Of a stretch of DNA of 5,516 nucleotides, positions 1 through 5,333 are shown piece by piece. The number at the start of each line of letters is the position of its first letter. Position 1 is the first letter of the stretch. The stretch is taken from assembly GCA_027074255.1 (NCBI GenBank), contig JALTDI010000263.1, forward strand, positions 1 to 5,516. Direction: 5' to 3'. The stretch comes from Desulfurellales bacterium (GTDB lineage Bacteria; Campylobacterota_A; Desulfurellia; Desulfurellales; Hippeaceae). Position numbers and translations under genes: made by a program. The notes beneath the pieces were generated by a model, which worked only from the letters and a program-made list of their open reading frames with translations, was not told the DNA's origin and made no database searches.

Positions 1-272
1 TCAATTTCAGCCTGATTCAGCACATCCATACCGATTACCTCATCGGCTATCTTCTCGTTTACATTATCAATTGCAGTCAGCACACCTTTTCCGTTGAACC
101 TTTCTTGATCGTTATCCCTTAGCTCAACCGCCTCATTTTCTCCTGTTGAAGCACCTGAGGGTATCTCAGCAATACCTACTACATCGTCCTCCGTCGTTAC
201 CGAACATTTTATTGTCGGATTTCCCCTTGAATCCAAAATCTCAAAAGCATATACGTCAACTATAGCTCCCAC
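1..272 (-). CDS. eno: enolase, N-terminal part (runs off the left edge)
   Basis: Enolase interconverts 2-phosphoglycerate and phosphoenolpyruvate in the cytoplasm, in glycolysis and gluconeogenesis. Only the first 90 codons are present. They give the typical N-terminal capping domain: a first strand leading into EILDSRGNPT (residues 11-20), the mobile loop PSGASTGENEA (38-48) whose Ser42 matches the loop serine that closes over the second magnesium, and ELRDNDQERFNGKGV (50-64). The barrel domain with the catalytic lysines lies outside the window. The start is GTG, chosen because AGGAGG sits 6 nt upstream and because the protein then begins a few residues before the conserved DSRGNPT, as in other enolases. 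It follows ftsY by 16 nt and is probably the seventh gene of the operon. Identification is by recognised motifs and is very secure. Confidence 0.96.
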   Translation of the reverse strand, partial: MGAIVDVYAFEILDSRGNPTIKCSVTTEDDVVGIAEIPSGASTGENEAVELRDNDQERFNGKGVLTAIDNVNEKIADEVIGMDVLNQAEI

Positions 273-276
273 AAAA

Positions 277-284
277 CACCTCCT
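277..284 (-). promoter_or_regulatory. strong Shine-Dalgarno of eno
   Basis: The minus strand reads AGGAGGTG here, a near-perfect match to the anti-Shine-Dalgarno of 16S rRNA. It lies 6 nt (from AGGAGG) before the GTG at 272-270 and decides that non-ATG start. It sits in the 16-nt gap after the ftsY stop, so enolase translation should be initiated strongly and independently of ftsY. Confidence 0.85.
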
Positions 285-288
285 AAAT

Positions 289-1200
289 TTATGGCACAAA
301 TACGGACTCTACAAAGTCCCTTGCATTAAACACTCTTAAATCGTCTATCTGTTCGCCTATACCTACATACCTTATGGGAATGCCCAGCTCTTCACTAACG
401 GCAACAATAATACCCCCTTTTGCCGTCCCGTCCATTTTTGTTAATATTATACCCGTAACATTAAGCACCCTGTTGAATTCCTTGGCCTGGTTTATGGCAT
501 TCTGGCCGATGGTTGCATCAAGCACAAGCAGAACCTCCTGCGGAGCTTTATCATAAGCTTTCGTAATGGCATTCTTAACCTTCACAACTTCCTTCATTAA
601 ATTTTTCTGCGTATGAAGTCTTCCTGCTGTATCGACAAAAACGACATCCATATTCTTACTGAGGGCACTTGAAACGCCGTCGTAGGCAACAGCGGCAGGA
701 TCTGAGCCTTCCTGCTGTTTTACAAAACCGGCATTAGCCCTTTTTGCCCAAATTTCCAATTGATCAATGGCAGCAGCCCTAAACGTATCAGCCGCTACCA
801 GCATAACCTTTTTCATCTTATCAACATTTATGCTTGCAAGCTTCCCTATTGTCGTGGTTTTTCCCGAGCCGTTAATCCCCACAAATAAAATGATAAAGGG
901 CTTTGTTCTAATCTCAAGCGGTTGTTCAACCTTCTGCAGTGTCGATAATATAACATTTCTGATTTTTATTTCAACATCCCTTCTCGATTCAATCTCTTTT
1001 GAGTCTATACCCTCATCTATGGCATCCATAATCTTACGGGTTATCCTAACGCCGAAATCAGACTCAATCAACAACTCCTCTATAAAATCAAGATAATCTT
1101 CATCTATGGGTTCTTCTTTTTTTGACTCATCGTGTATTCTTTGTGTAAAACTCTCTTTTGTTTTAAATAATTTATTCGATATGCTGTCTAAAAAACTCAT
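289..1200 (-). CDS. ftsY: signal recognition particle receptor FtsY
   Basis: FtsY is the membrane-associated SRP receptor GTPase. It docks Ffh-ribosome complexes at the translocon so that inner-membrane proteins are inserted during translation. The 303-residue protein is essentially the NG core, without the long acidic A domain of E. coli FtsY, and is similar in size to short FtsY forms of other bacteria. An amphipathic N-terminus (about 1-25) could serve for lipid binding. The helical N domain follows (about 30-95), then the G domain: P-loop GINGSGKTT (108-116), DTFRAAA (138-144), DTAGR (190-194), DATIGQN (228-234), TKMDGTAKGG (254-263) and GIGE (280-283). All GTPase motifs are intact. The ATG has AAGG 8 nt upstream, inside the end of the crotonase gene, which stops only 3 nt earlier. 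Neighbours do not include ffh. Confidence 0.97.
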   Translation of the reverse strand: MSFLDSISNKLFKTKESFTQRIHDESKKEEPIDEDYLDFIEELLIESDFGVRITRKIMDAIDEGIDSKEIESRRDVEIKIRNVILSTLQKVEQPLEIRTKPFIILFVGINGSGKTTTIGKLASINVDKMKKVMLVAADTFRAAAIDQLEIWAKRANAGFVKQQEGSDPAAVAYDGVSSALSKNMDVVFVDTAGRLHTQKNLMKEVVKVKNAITKAYDKAPQEVLLVLDATIGQNAINQAKEFNRVLNVTGIILTKMDGTAKGGIIVAVSEELGIPIRYVGIGEQIDDLRVFNARDFVESVFVP

Positions 1201-1203
1201 TGT

Positions 1204-1959
1204 CTATACCTTTTTTAAAAATTTTTTCATCTTTTCCTCTCTTTTGCCAAACATCCAGCTTTGAGAAAATAGTTCCCTTTCCAGCTCCATGGCTTCGTCC
1301 CTTGCAAAATAAGAAGATTTTTTTGCAAGCTGTTTGATGTGCTTTATTAAAACCAAATTCTCATCCTTAAAGCTTTCGCAAAATTCAAAAGCCTTCTCTA
1401 ACACTATATCTTTATCATAAACAGCATCAACAAGTCCAATATCTTCTGCCGTTTTTGCATCAACTTTCTCGGCGCTGAGAAGAAGGTGCAAAGCCCTGCT
1501 GTATCCAACAGCCCTAACAAGCCTGTATGTTCCACCCCACCCCGTTGTAACACCAAGTTCTTTTTCTTTGAACTGCACAAAGCTGTCATTCCTCATAAAC
1601 CTAATATCGAAAGCCATTATCAGCTCCGCTCCTCCCCCTATGCACGAGCCGTTTATTGCACAGACAGTCGGTATTTCCAAATCCTCAAATCTGTTAAGCA
1701 CAGTATGCATATTGAGAGACATTGCCCTTGCATCTTCTTCGCTTATTAGAGTTACAAAATATTCTATATCGCCCCCTGCGGCAAACACATTGTGTCCGGA
1801 AGATGTGATTATAAGTGATTTTATATCGGAATCCCCGACAAAAGAAATAAACTCGCTAAGTTCCTGCATAAATTCCTTGTTGACGGCGTTATGTTTGTCC
1901 GCCCTATTTAGAGTCAGAAGCCCTATTTTATCTATTCGCTCGAATTTTATGTATTTCAA
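1204..1959 (-). CDS. enoyl-CoA hydratase/isomerase (crotonase) family protein
   Basis: This 251-residue protein has crotonase-fold signatures. The first oxyanion-hole strand is FAAGGDI (59-65), the second is INGSCIGGG (102-110). Glu112 in GGGAE and Glu132 in FKE are 20 residues apart, matching the spacing of the two catalytic glutamates (144 and 164) of mammalian enoyl-CoA hydratase. The likely chemistry is therefore hydration of trans-2-enoyl-CoA or a related acyl-CoA reaction in the cytoplasm. The loop LGVTTGWGGTYRL (135-147) has GWGG where classical hydratases usually have GAGG, and it recalls CoA decarboxylases of the ECHDC1 type, so the substrate is uncertain. The start is TTG, overlapping the mtnA stop as TTGA, with AAAGG 8 nt upstream. 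The next ATG would remove the first beta-strands. No other fatty-acid oxidation gene is visible nearby. Confidence 0.88.
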   Translation of the reverse strand: MKYIKFERIDKIGLLTLNRADKHNAVNKEFMQELSEFISFVGDSDIKSLIITSSGHNVFAAGGDIEYFVTLISEEDARAMSLNMHTVLNRFEDLEIPTVCAINGSCIGGGAELIMAFDIRFMRNDSFVQFKEKELGVTTGWGGTYRLVRAVGYSRALHLLLSAEKVDAKTAEDIGLVDAVYDKDIVLEKAFEFCESFKDENLVLIKHIKQLAKKSSYFARDEAMELERELFSQSWMFGKREEKMKKFLKKV

Positions 1960-2969
1960 AATTCAAACCTTTCATAAACCTGCTTTTGAGTAACAATTGC
2001 CGCAATCAAACTGTTATCGGTCAAATCAAAAGAATAATTTAAAGCCTTAGAGCCATGAGGCGCAGTAAATGAGTTTCCAAATTTCAAGACCTCCGTCTCG
2101 TCTCTTTCTTCGACAACTATATCCTTGCCGGATGAGATATTTTTATCAATCGTGGACTCCGGCGCCGCCACAATAAACGGAATGTTATGCCTTTTTGCCA
2201 TAACCGCAAGGCAGTATGTCCCTACTTTATTAGCTGTGTCGCCGTTTCTTGCAATTCTATCCGCCCCGACTATAACGGCATCTATCAATCCTTTTTTCAT
2301 AAGGATACCGCAGGAGTTATCCGTAACGATTCTATAATCTATCCCCTCATTCTGCAATTCAAATGCAGTGAGACGGCTGCCTTGCAGATACGGCCTTGTC
2401 TCATCGACAAAAACACTTTCAAGATAGCCTTTCTTGTTCATTGTTTTTATTATGCCAAGCGCCGTTCCTATACCGCCGGTTGCTAACGAGCCCGTATTGC
2501 AGTGTGTTAAAATCCTGCCCCTGTCCTTTAAGAATTCAGCCCCGTTTACTCCAATCATCAAATCCGATTTTTTTTGATTATCCCAAATCTCAAAAGCTTT
2601 GTCCCTCATTTCGGATATATTGTCACTCAAAGACAAATCAAAAGAAAAAACTTTTTTCATTTCATCTAAGGCAAAAAAAAGGTTAACCGCAGTCGGTCGA
2701 GTCTTCGATAAACACAAAAGTGCATATTCCAACTGTTCTTTCAAACTATCAATGCTGCGTGTATTCAGAGTTGACAGATAAACACCAAACGCCGCAGCAA
2801 TACCTATCAGCGGAGCACCTCTCACCACCATATCTTTTATGGCAAAGCACACATCTTCAACGGTTTTTGCTTCAAAATATTCAACTATATGGGGCAGTTT
2901 TTTTTGATTGAGCAGCAATATCCTATCGTCTTTTACAATCAGCGGCTCATAATTTGCCATTTTCAACAT
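1956..2969 (-). CDS. mtnA: S-methyl-5-thioribose-1-phosphate isomerase MtnA
   Basis: MtnA converts 5-methylthioribose-1-phosphate to 5-methylthioribulose-1-phosphate in the methionine salvage pathway, which recycles methylthioadenosine. The 337-residue protein has the usual length and family motifs: RGAPLIG (50-56), RPTAVNL (91-97), THCNTGSLAT (155-164) with the catalytic cysteine Cys157, DETRPYLQGSRLTAFEL (189-205), and GADRIARNGDTANKVGTY (235-252) with the catalytic aspartate Asp237. This set separates it from the regulatory eIF2B-alpha relatives. Paralogues acting on 5-deoxyribose-1-phosphate or ribose-1,5-bisphosphate share much of this, so substrate breadth is not settled. The start overlaps the SDR gene by 23 nt; a second ATG at 2960 (MANYE) is equally possible, and neither has a strong Shine-Dalgarno. 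The end overlaps the crotonase start by 4 nt. No mtnP, mtnK, mtnB or mtnC lies nearby. Confidence 0.93.
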   Translation of the reverse strand: MLKMANYEPLIVKDDRILLLNQKKLPHIVEYFEAKTVEDVCFAIKDMVVRGAPLIGIAAAFGVYLSTLNTRSIDSLKEQLEYALLCLSKTRPTAVNLFFALDEMKKVFSFDLSLSDNISEMRDKAFEIWDNQKKSDLMIGVNGAEFLKDRGRILTHCNTGSLATGGIGTALGIIKTMNKKGYLESVFVDETRPYLQGSRLTAFELQNEGIDYRIVTDNSCGILMKKGLIDAVIVGADRIARNGDTANKVGTYCLAVMAKRHNIPFIVAAPESTIDKNISSGKDIVVEERDETEVLKFGNSFTAPHGSKALNYSFDLTDNSLIAAIVTQKQVYERFEF

Positions 2970-3873
2970 ACCACTTCAATGTTTTTTCAAATCCTTCCTT
3001 CATAGTGTATTTCGGTTCAAAACCGACATCTTTTTTAAGCTCACCATAGCCGCATGTCCATCCAGAAGCCTTAATTTCATGGATTTTATCCAGGCTGAAA
3101 GGTGCATTATCCTTCATAAAATATGTGGCATAAGCTATGACATTTGCAAAAGATTCGGATAATTTGAACTTCATTCCCCTTTTCCCAACTGTTTCAAACA
3201 TATAATCCGCCACCTCAGACCAGGAATATCTGCCGCCGTCTGCAATATAGTACCTTTTCGGCTTCTTTGCCTTAAAAAAAACAAGTTTCTCGATTGCGCA
3301 TACAAGATCTTCTACATAAACAAAGCTGAAAAGTTTATTGTCTAAAACGGGAAGAATACCAATCTTTGCCATTTTAAAGAGTCTGTAGAATTCTTTCTCA
3401 TACGGACCGTAAATTATCGGCGGGCGCAGTATTTTTAAATCCGCATCATACAAATACCTGAAAAATTCATACTCACCGTGCAGTTTAGAATATCCGTAAT
3501 GGGATACCGGAATATCCGACTCATCAGGCCCTCTTGCAGCCAAAGATGACAGATAAACAACGTTATTCACGCCTTCGTTTTTCATAGCCGATGCAACATT
3601 TCTTGAACCGATTCTGTTTACGGCATAAAGATTATTCTTATCAAAGCTTTTAATCAAGCCCGCAATATGAATTACAGCATCGACACCTCTTACGGCATTT
3701 GCAGCACTCTCATAGTGCAAGATATCACCCTCAAAAATCTCAACCGAATCATAAAAGAGCTTTTTTGCTTTATCTGCATTCCTGACAAGAATTCTTATAT
3801 CGTTTTTTTCAGAAAGAGCCTTTGTCGTATTTATGCCTACAAAACCGGTTGCTCCGGTGATGAGTATTTTCAT
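2947..3873 (-). CDS. NAD(P)-dependent epimerase/dehydratase-like protein (extended SDR)
   Basis: This 308-residue protein is an extended short-chain dehydrogenase/reductase with a Rossmann fold at its N-terminus. GATGFVG (7-13) binds the dinucleotide, VEGD-like EGD (48-50) follows the second half-fold, and LSSLAARGP (108-116) carries the catalytic serine. Tyr126 and Lys130 in YGYSK form the YxxxK pair, and LRPPIIYGP (149-157) is the substrate-domain marker. Such proteins act on nucleotide sugars, sterol-like alcohols or lipid precursors; the sequence resembles the broad group that includes 3-beta-HSD-like and HpnA-like reductases, and I cannot name the substrate. I chose the ATG at 3873 because it forms an ATGA overlap with the stop of the preceding gene. 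A TTG at 3882 would only add three residues before the standard MKILITG start. It overlaps mtnA by about 20 nt. Confidence 0.88.
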   Translation of the reverse strand: MKILITGATGFVGINTTKALSEKNDIRILVRNADKAKKLFYDSVEIFEGDILHYESAANAVRGVDAVIHIAGLIKSFDKNNLYAVNRIGSRNVASAMKNEGVNNVVYLSSLAARGPDESDIPVSHYGYSKLHGEYEFFRYLYDADLKILRPPIIYGPYEKEFYRLFKMAKIGILPVLDNKLFSFVYVEDLVCAIEKLVFFKAKKPKRYYIADGGRYSWSEVADYMFETVGKRGMKFKLSESFANVIAYATYFMKDNAPFSLDKIHEIKASGWTCGYGELKKDVGFEPKYTMKEGFEKTLKWYVENGKL

Positions 3874-4331
3874 TTTTCCCAATATACCCTGACTGCCTTC
3901 TCATTTTCTTTATACTGAATGGTCAGCTCACCTTTATAAGCTCTTTTTATAGCCTTACCGAGCGACGTTGCAAGATGCTCAAACGTCGTATAAATAACTA
4001 TTTCATCGTCCTGTTTTTCTTCAATTGCCCCTATACGCCTAAGAGGATTGGAAATCTGCGCCATCTCTTCCCTGTTTTTAACCAAATTCAAAATTTCACT
4101 TTTTTTGGTTTTTAATAATTCGCTTTTCAAATATAAAATGCCGCCGAAATATTTATCCTTAATCCTTCTGCATGCAGGACACAAAACCTCCGTATATTCC
4201 TCAGGAACCTCGGTTCTTTTCCATTTTCCTCCTGTAAAAACCAATTTACACTCCGGACAGACAGCAACACCTTTATGCTTTTTCGAGGAAAGATAGGGTC
4301 TTTCGTTTGACTTATACAGAATATTTTTCAT
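3870..4331 (-). CDS. small zinc-ribbon protein, BCAM0308-family-like, function unknown
   Basis: A 153-residue soluble protein with two CxxC knuckles, Cys25/Cys28 (VCPECKLVF) and Cys51/Cys54 (LCPACRRIKD), spaced to bind one zinc ion. Between them lies GGKWKR. The C-terminal half has NPLRRIGAIEE (95-105), then TTFEHLATSLGKAIKRAYKG (115-134) and finally the strand RVYW (148-151), which suggests a small alpha/beta domain. This pattern (CPACRRI, NPL-RI, TT-HLA, RV-W) is what I associate from memory with the BCAM0308 family, whose function I do not know. The zinc ribbon and basic surface (many Lys/Arg) are consistent with RNA or ribosome contact, which is inference only. ATG at 4331 is chosen because AAGGAGG lies 5 nt upstream; the TTG at 4352 lies upstream of that ribosome site. 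It follows the HDOD gene by 13 nt and overlaps the SDR start by 4 nt. Confidence 0.8.
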   Translation of the reverse strand: MKNILYKSNERPYLSSKKHKGVAVCPECKLVFTGGKWKRTEVPEEYTEVLCPACRRIKDKYFGGILYLKSELLKTKKSEILNLVKNREEMAQISNPLRRIGAIEEKQDDEIVIYTTFEHLATSLGKAIKRAYKGELTIQYKENEKAVRVYWEK

Positions 4332-4336
4332 ACCAT

Positions 4337-4343
4337 CCTCCTT
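4337..4343 (-). promoter_or_regulatory. Shine-Dalgarno fixing the zinc-ribbon protein start
   Basis: The minus strand reads AAGGAGG, 5 nt before the ATG at 4331-4329. An in-frame TTG at 4352 would put this site inside the coding sequence, so the ATG is preferred. The site falls in the 13-nt gap after the HDOD stop codon (TGA at 4347-4345). Confidence 0.85.
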
Positions 4344-4344
4344 C

Positions 4345-5190
4345 TCACTCAAATGTCTCCTTGAGCGAACTGAATTTTTTGTAAATGCTGTTCACTATCT
4401 TTACAGGTTCATCCTCATAAAACCCGAGGAATTCGGCAGACGGAATTGTGTTCATTAAAGACAAATCGTTTTGAGGCGTTTTTTTTCCTATACCCATTAA
4501 ATTAATAATAAAATCAGATAAATTAACAAGAGCCGCACCTCTTAAAAACTCCTTTTTTGCATTTATAAAGCTTAGATGGTGAAAACCAACCGCATCAATC
4601 ACACTCTGATCAAAATTCCAAACATCAAGCAGATAAGAACCGACATCCGCATGATTGTATCCATAGATATCTTCTTCGAGTCTGTTTATGGGCATACCTT
4701 TTTCATAGGACTCTTTCAATATCTTGGTGTATCGTTCGTTATCGTCCCTTTTAAAAACCGTTTTGCCTATATCATGCAGCAGCCCCATTATATAACCTGA
4801 GCCCTCATCTGTTATTCTTAATTTTTCATTCAAAATAGACGACGCTATTGCAACGGCAAGCGAATGCTCCCACAGAATATCATCAAAAAAATCCGCTGTC
4901 GAAAAAACGCTTTTTGTACTGACCATAACAACTATTTTTTTAACCTCTTCAAATCCTATTAAGGCTATGGCATCCGATAGATTTTTTACCCTGTTTGCAA
5001 AATTATAAAATGCCGAGTTGGACACCTTTAAAACATAGGCTGCAATAATAGGGTCAACCGACATAGCTTTTGCCAGCTGATATGCGCTCAAATTGTCATC
5101 TTCAAACATCTTTAATATCTTTACGGCTATTTTAGGAAAAGCAATATCGCCCGAAACACTCTCTATCAATTCTTTAATGGTCTTTTTCAT
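4345..5190 (-). CDS. HDOD-domain signalling protein
   Basis: A 281-residue stand-alone HDOD protein, a degenerate or modified relative of the HD phosphohydrolase superfamily found in bacterial signalling and stress regulation. The helical N-terminal half has FPKIAVKIL (18-26), a conserved VDPIIAAYVLKVSNSAFY (45-62) and the IGFEEVKKIV helix (78-87). The second half keeps HD-type residues: His109 in WEHS, His139-Asp140 in LLHDIGK, His180 in NHADVG, His204-His205 and Asp226 in NLSD. Metal binding is therefore possible, although many HDOD proteins are thought to be non-catalytic binding modules. No receiver, GGDEF, EAL or kinase domain is fused to it, and there are no membrane segments. ATG at 5190 is chosen because GAGG sits 5 nt upstream; the in-frame GTG at 5196 falls inside that site. 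A promoter lies directly upstream, making this the likely first gene of the operon. Confidence 0.92.
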   Translation of the reverse strand: MKKTIKELIESVSGDIAFPKIAVKILKMFEDDNLSAYQLAKAMSVDPIIAAYVLKVSNSAFYNFANRVKNLSDAIALIGFEEVKKIVVMVSTKSVFSTADFFDDILWEHSLAVAIASSILNEKLRITDEGSGYIMGLLHDIGKTVFKRDDNERYTKILKESYEKGMPINRLEEDIYGYNHADVGSYLLDVWNFDQSVIDAVGFHHLSFINAKKEFLRGAALVNLSDFIINLMGIGKKTPQNDLSLMNTIPSAEFLGFYEDEPVKIVNSIYKKFSSLKETFE

Positions 5191-5195
5191 TGCCA

Positions 5196-5199
5196 CCTC
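5196..5199 (-). promoter_or_regulatory. Shine-Dalgarno of the HDOD gene
   Basis: The minus strand reads GAGG, 5 nt before the ATG at 5190-5188. The alternative GTG at 5196-5194 overlaps it and has no ribosome site of its own at a workable distance, so this motif decides the start. Confidence 0.7.
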
Positions 5200-5213
5200 T
5201 AATTCTTAAATAC

Positions 5214-5242
5214 AGTATATTAATTTAGCCTATTATTTTCAA
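5214..5242 (-). promoter_or_regulatory. putative sigma70-type promoter of the seven-gene operon
   Basis: On the minus strand a -35 box TTGAAA (5242-5237) is followed after exactly 17 nt by a -10 box TATACT (5219-5214). Each matches the consensus in five of six positions. Initiation would fall near 5207, giving a very short leader of about 16 nt that still contains the GAGG ribosome site of the HDOD gene. It is the best promoter in the only intergenic gap of the window, so it probably drives HDOD through eno. This is a motif call; the AT-rich surroundings raise the chance of a random match. Confidence 0.6.
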
Positions 5243-5246
5243 TATA

Positions 5247-5273
5247 ATTATACTTTGTCGAAAAAAATTCAAA
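5247..5273 (-). promoter_or_regulatory. possible second, upstream promoter
   Basis: The minus strand carries a perfect -10 hexamer TATAAT (5252-5247). The best -35 match, TTTGAA (5273-5268), is only 15 nt away, which is short, and it overlaps the T-rich tail of the proposed terminator. It may be a weaker second start for the same operon, or a chance match in AT-rich DNA. Confidence 0.3.
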
Positions 5274-5333
5274 TAAATTAAGCCCATCCCAGCATGGGGA
5301 TATCAGATTAAAGCAGCAGGGTTGTGATGGGCT
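5261..5333 (-). terminator. putative intrinsic terminator after the TRAP permease gene
   Basis: On the minus strand AGCCCATC (5333-5326, inside the last codons of the permease gene) is complementary over 8 nt to GATGGGCT (5288-5281) across a 37-nt loop. A T-rich run follows at once (TTAATTTATTT), with seven T at 5267-5261. A shorter hairpin inside, ATCCC (5301-5297) with GGGAT (5290-5286) and a 6-nt loop, competes for the same 3' arm. Position between two transcription units and the T-rich tail support termination, but the loop is long and the tail is interrupted, so strength is uncertain. Confidence 0.5.

Noticed and set aside
767..1096. A 109-codon plus-strand open frame over ftsY
   Set aside because: It is antisense to the intact FtsY G and N domains and shows no recognisable motif.
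1568..1993. A 141-codon open frame on the plus strand, the longest on that strand
   Set aside because: It lies opposite the secure crotonase gene, has no ribosome site or family motif, and its low-complexity Ser/Leu/Ile-rich translation is typical of an antisense shadow.
4332..4352. A TTG start at 4352 extending the zinc-ribbon protein by seven residues
   Set aside because: The extension would place the perfect AAGGAGG inside the coding region, and there is no comparable site before the TTG.
5191..5196. A GTG start at 5196 for the HDOD protein
   Set aside because: The GTG overlaps the GAGG ribosome site that serves the ATG at 5190.
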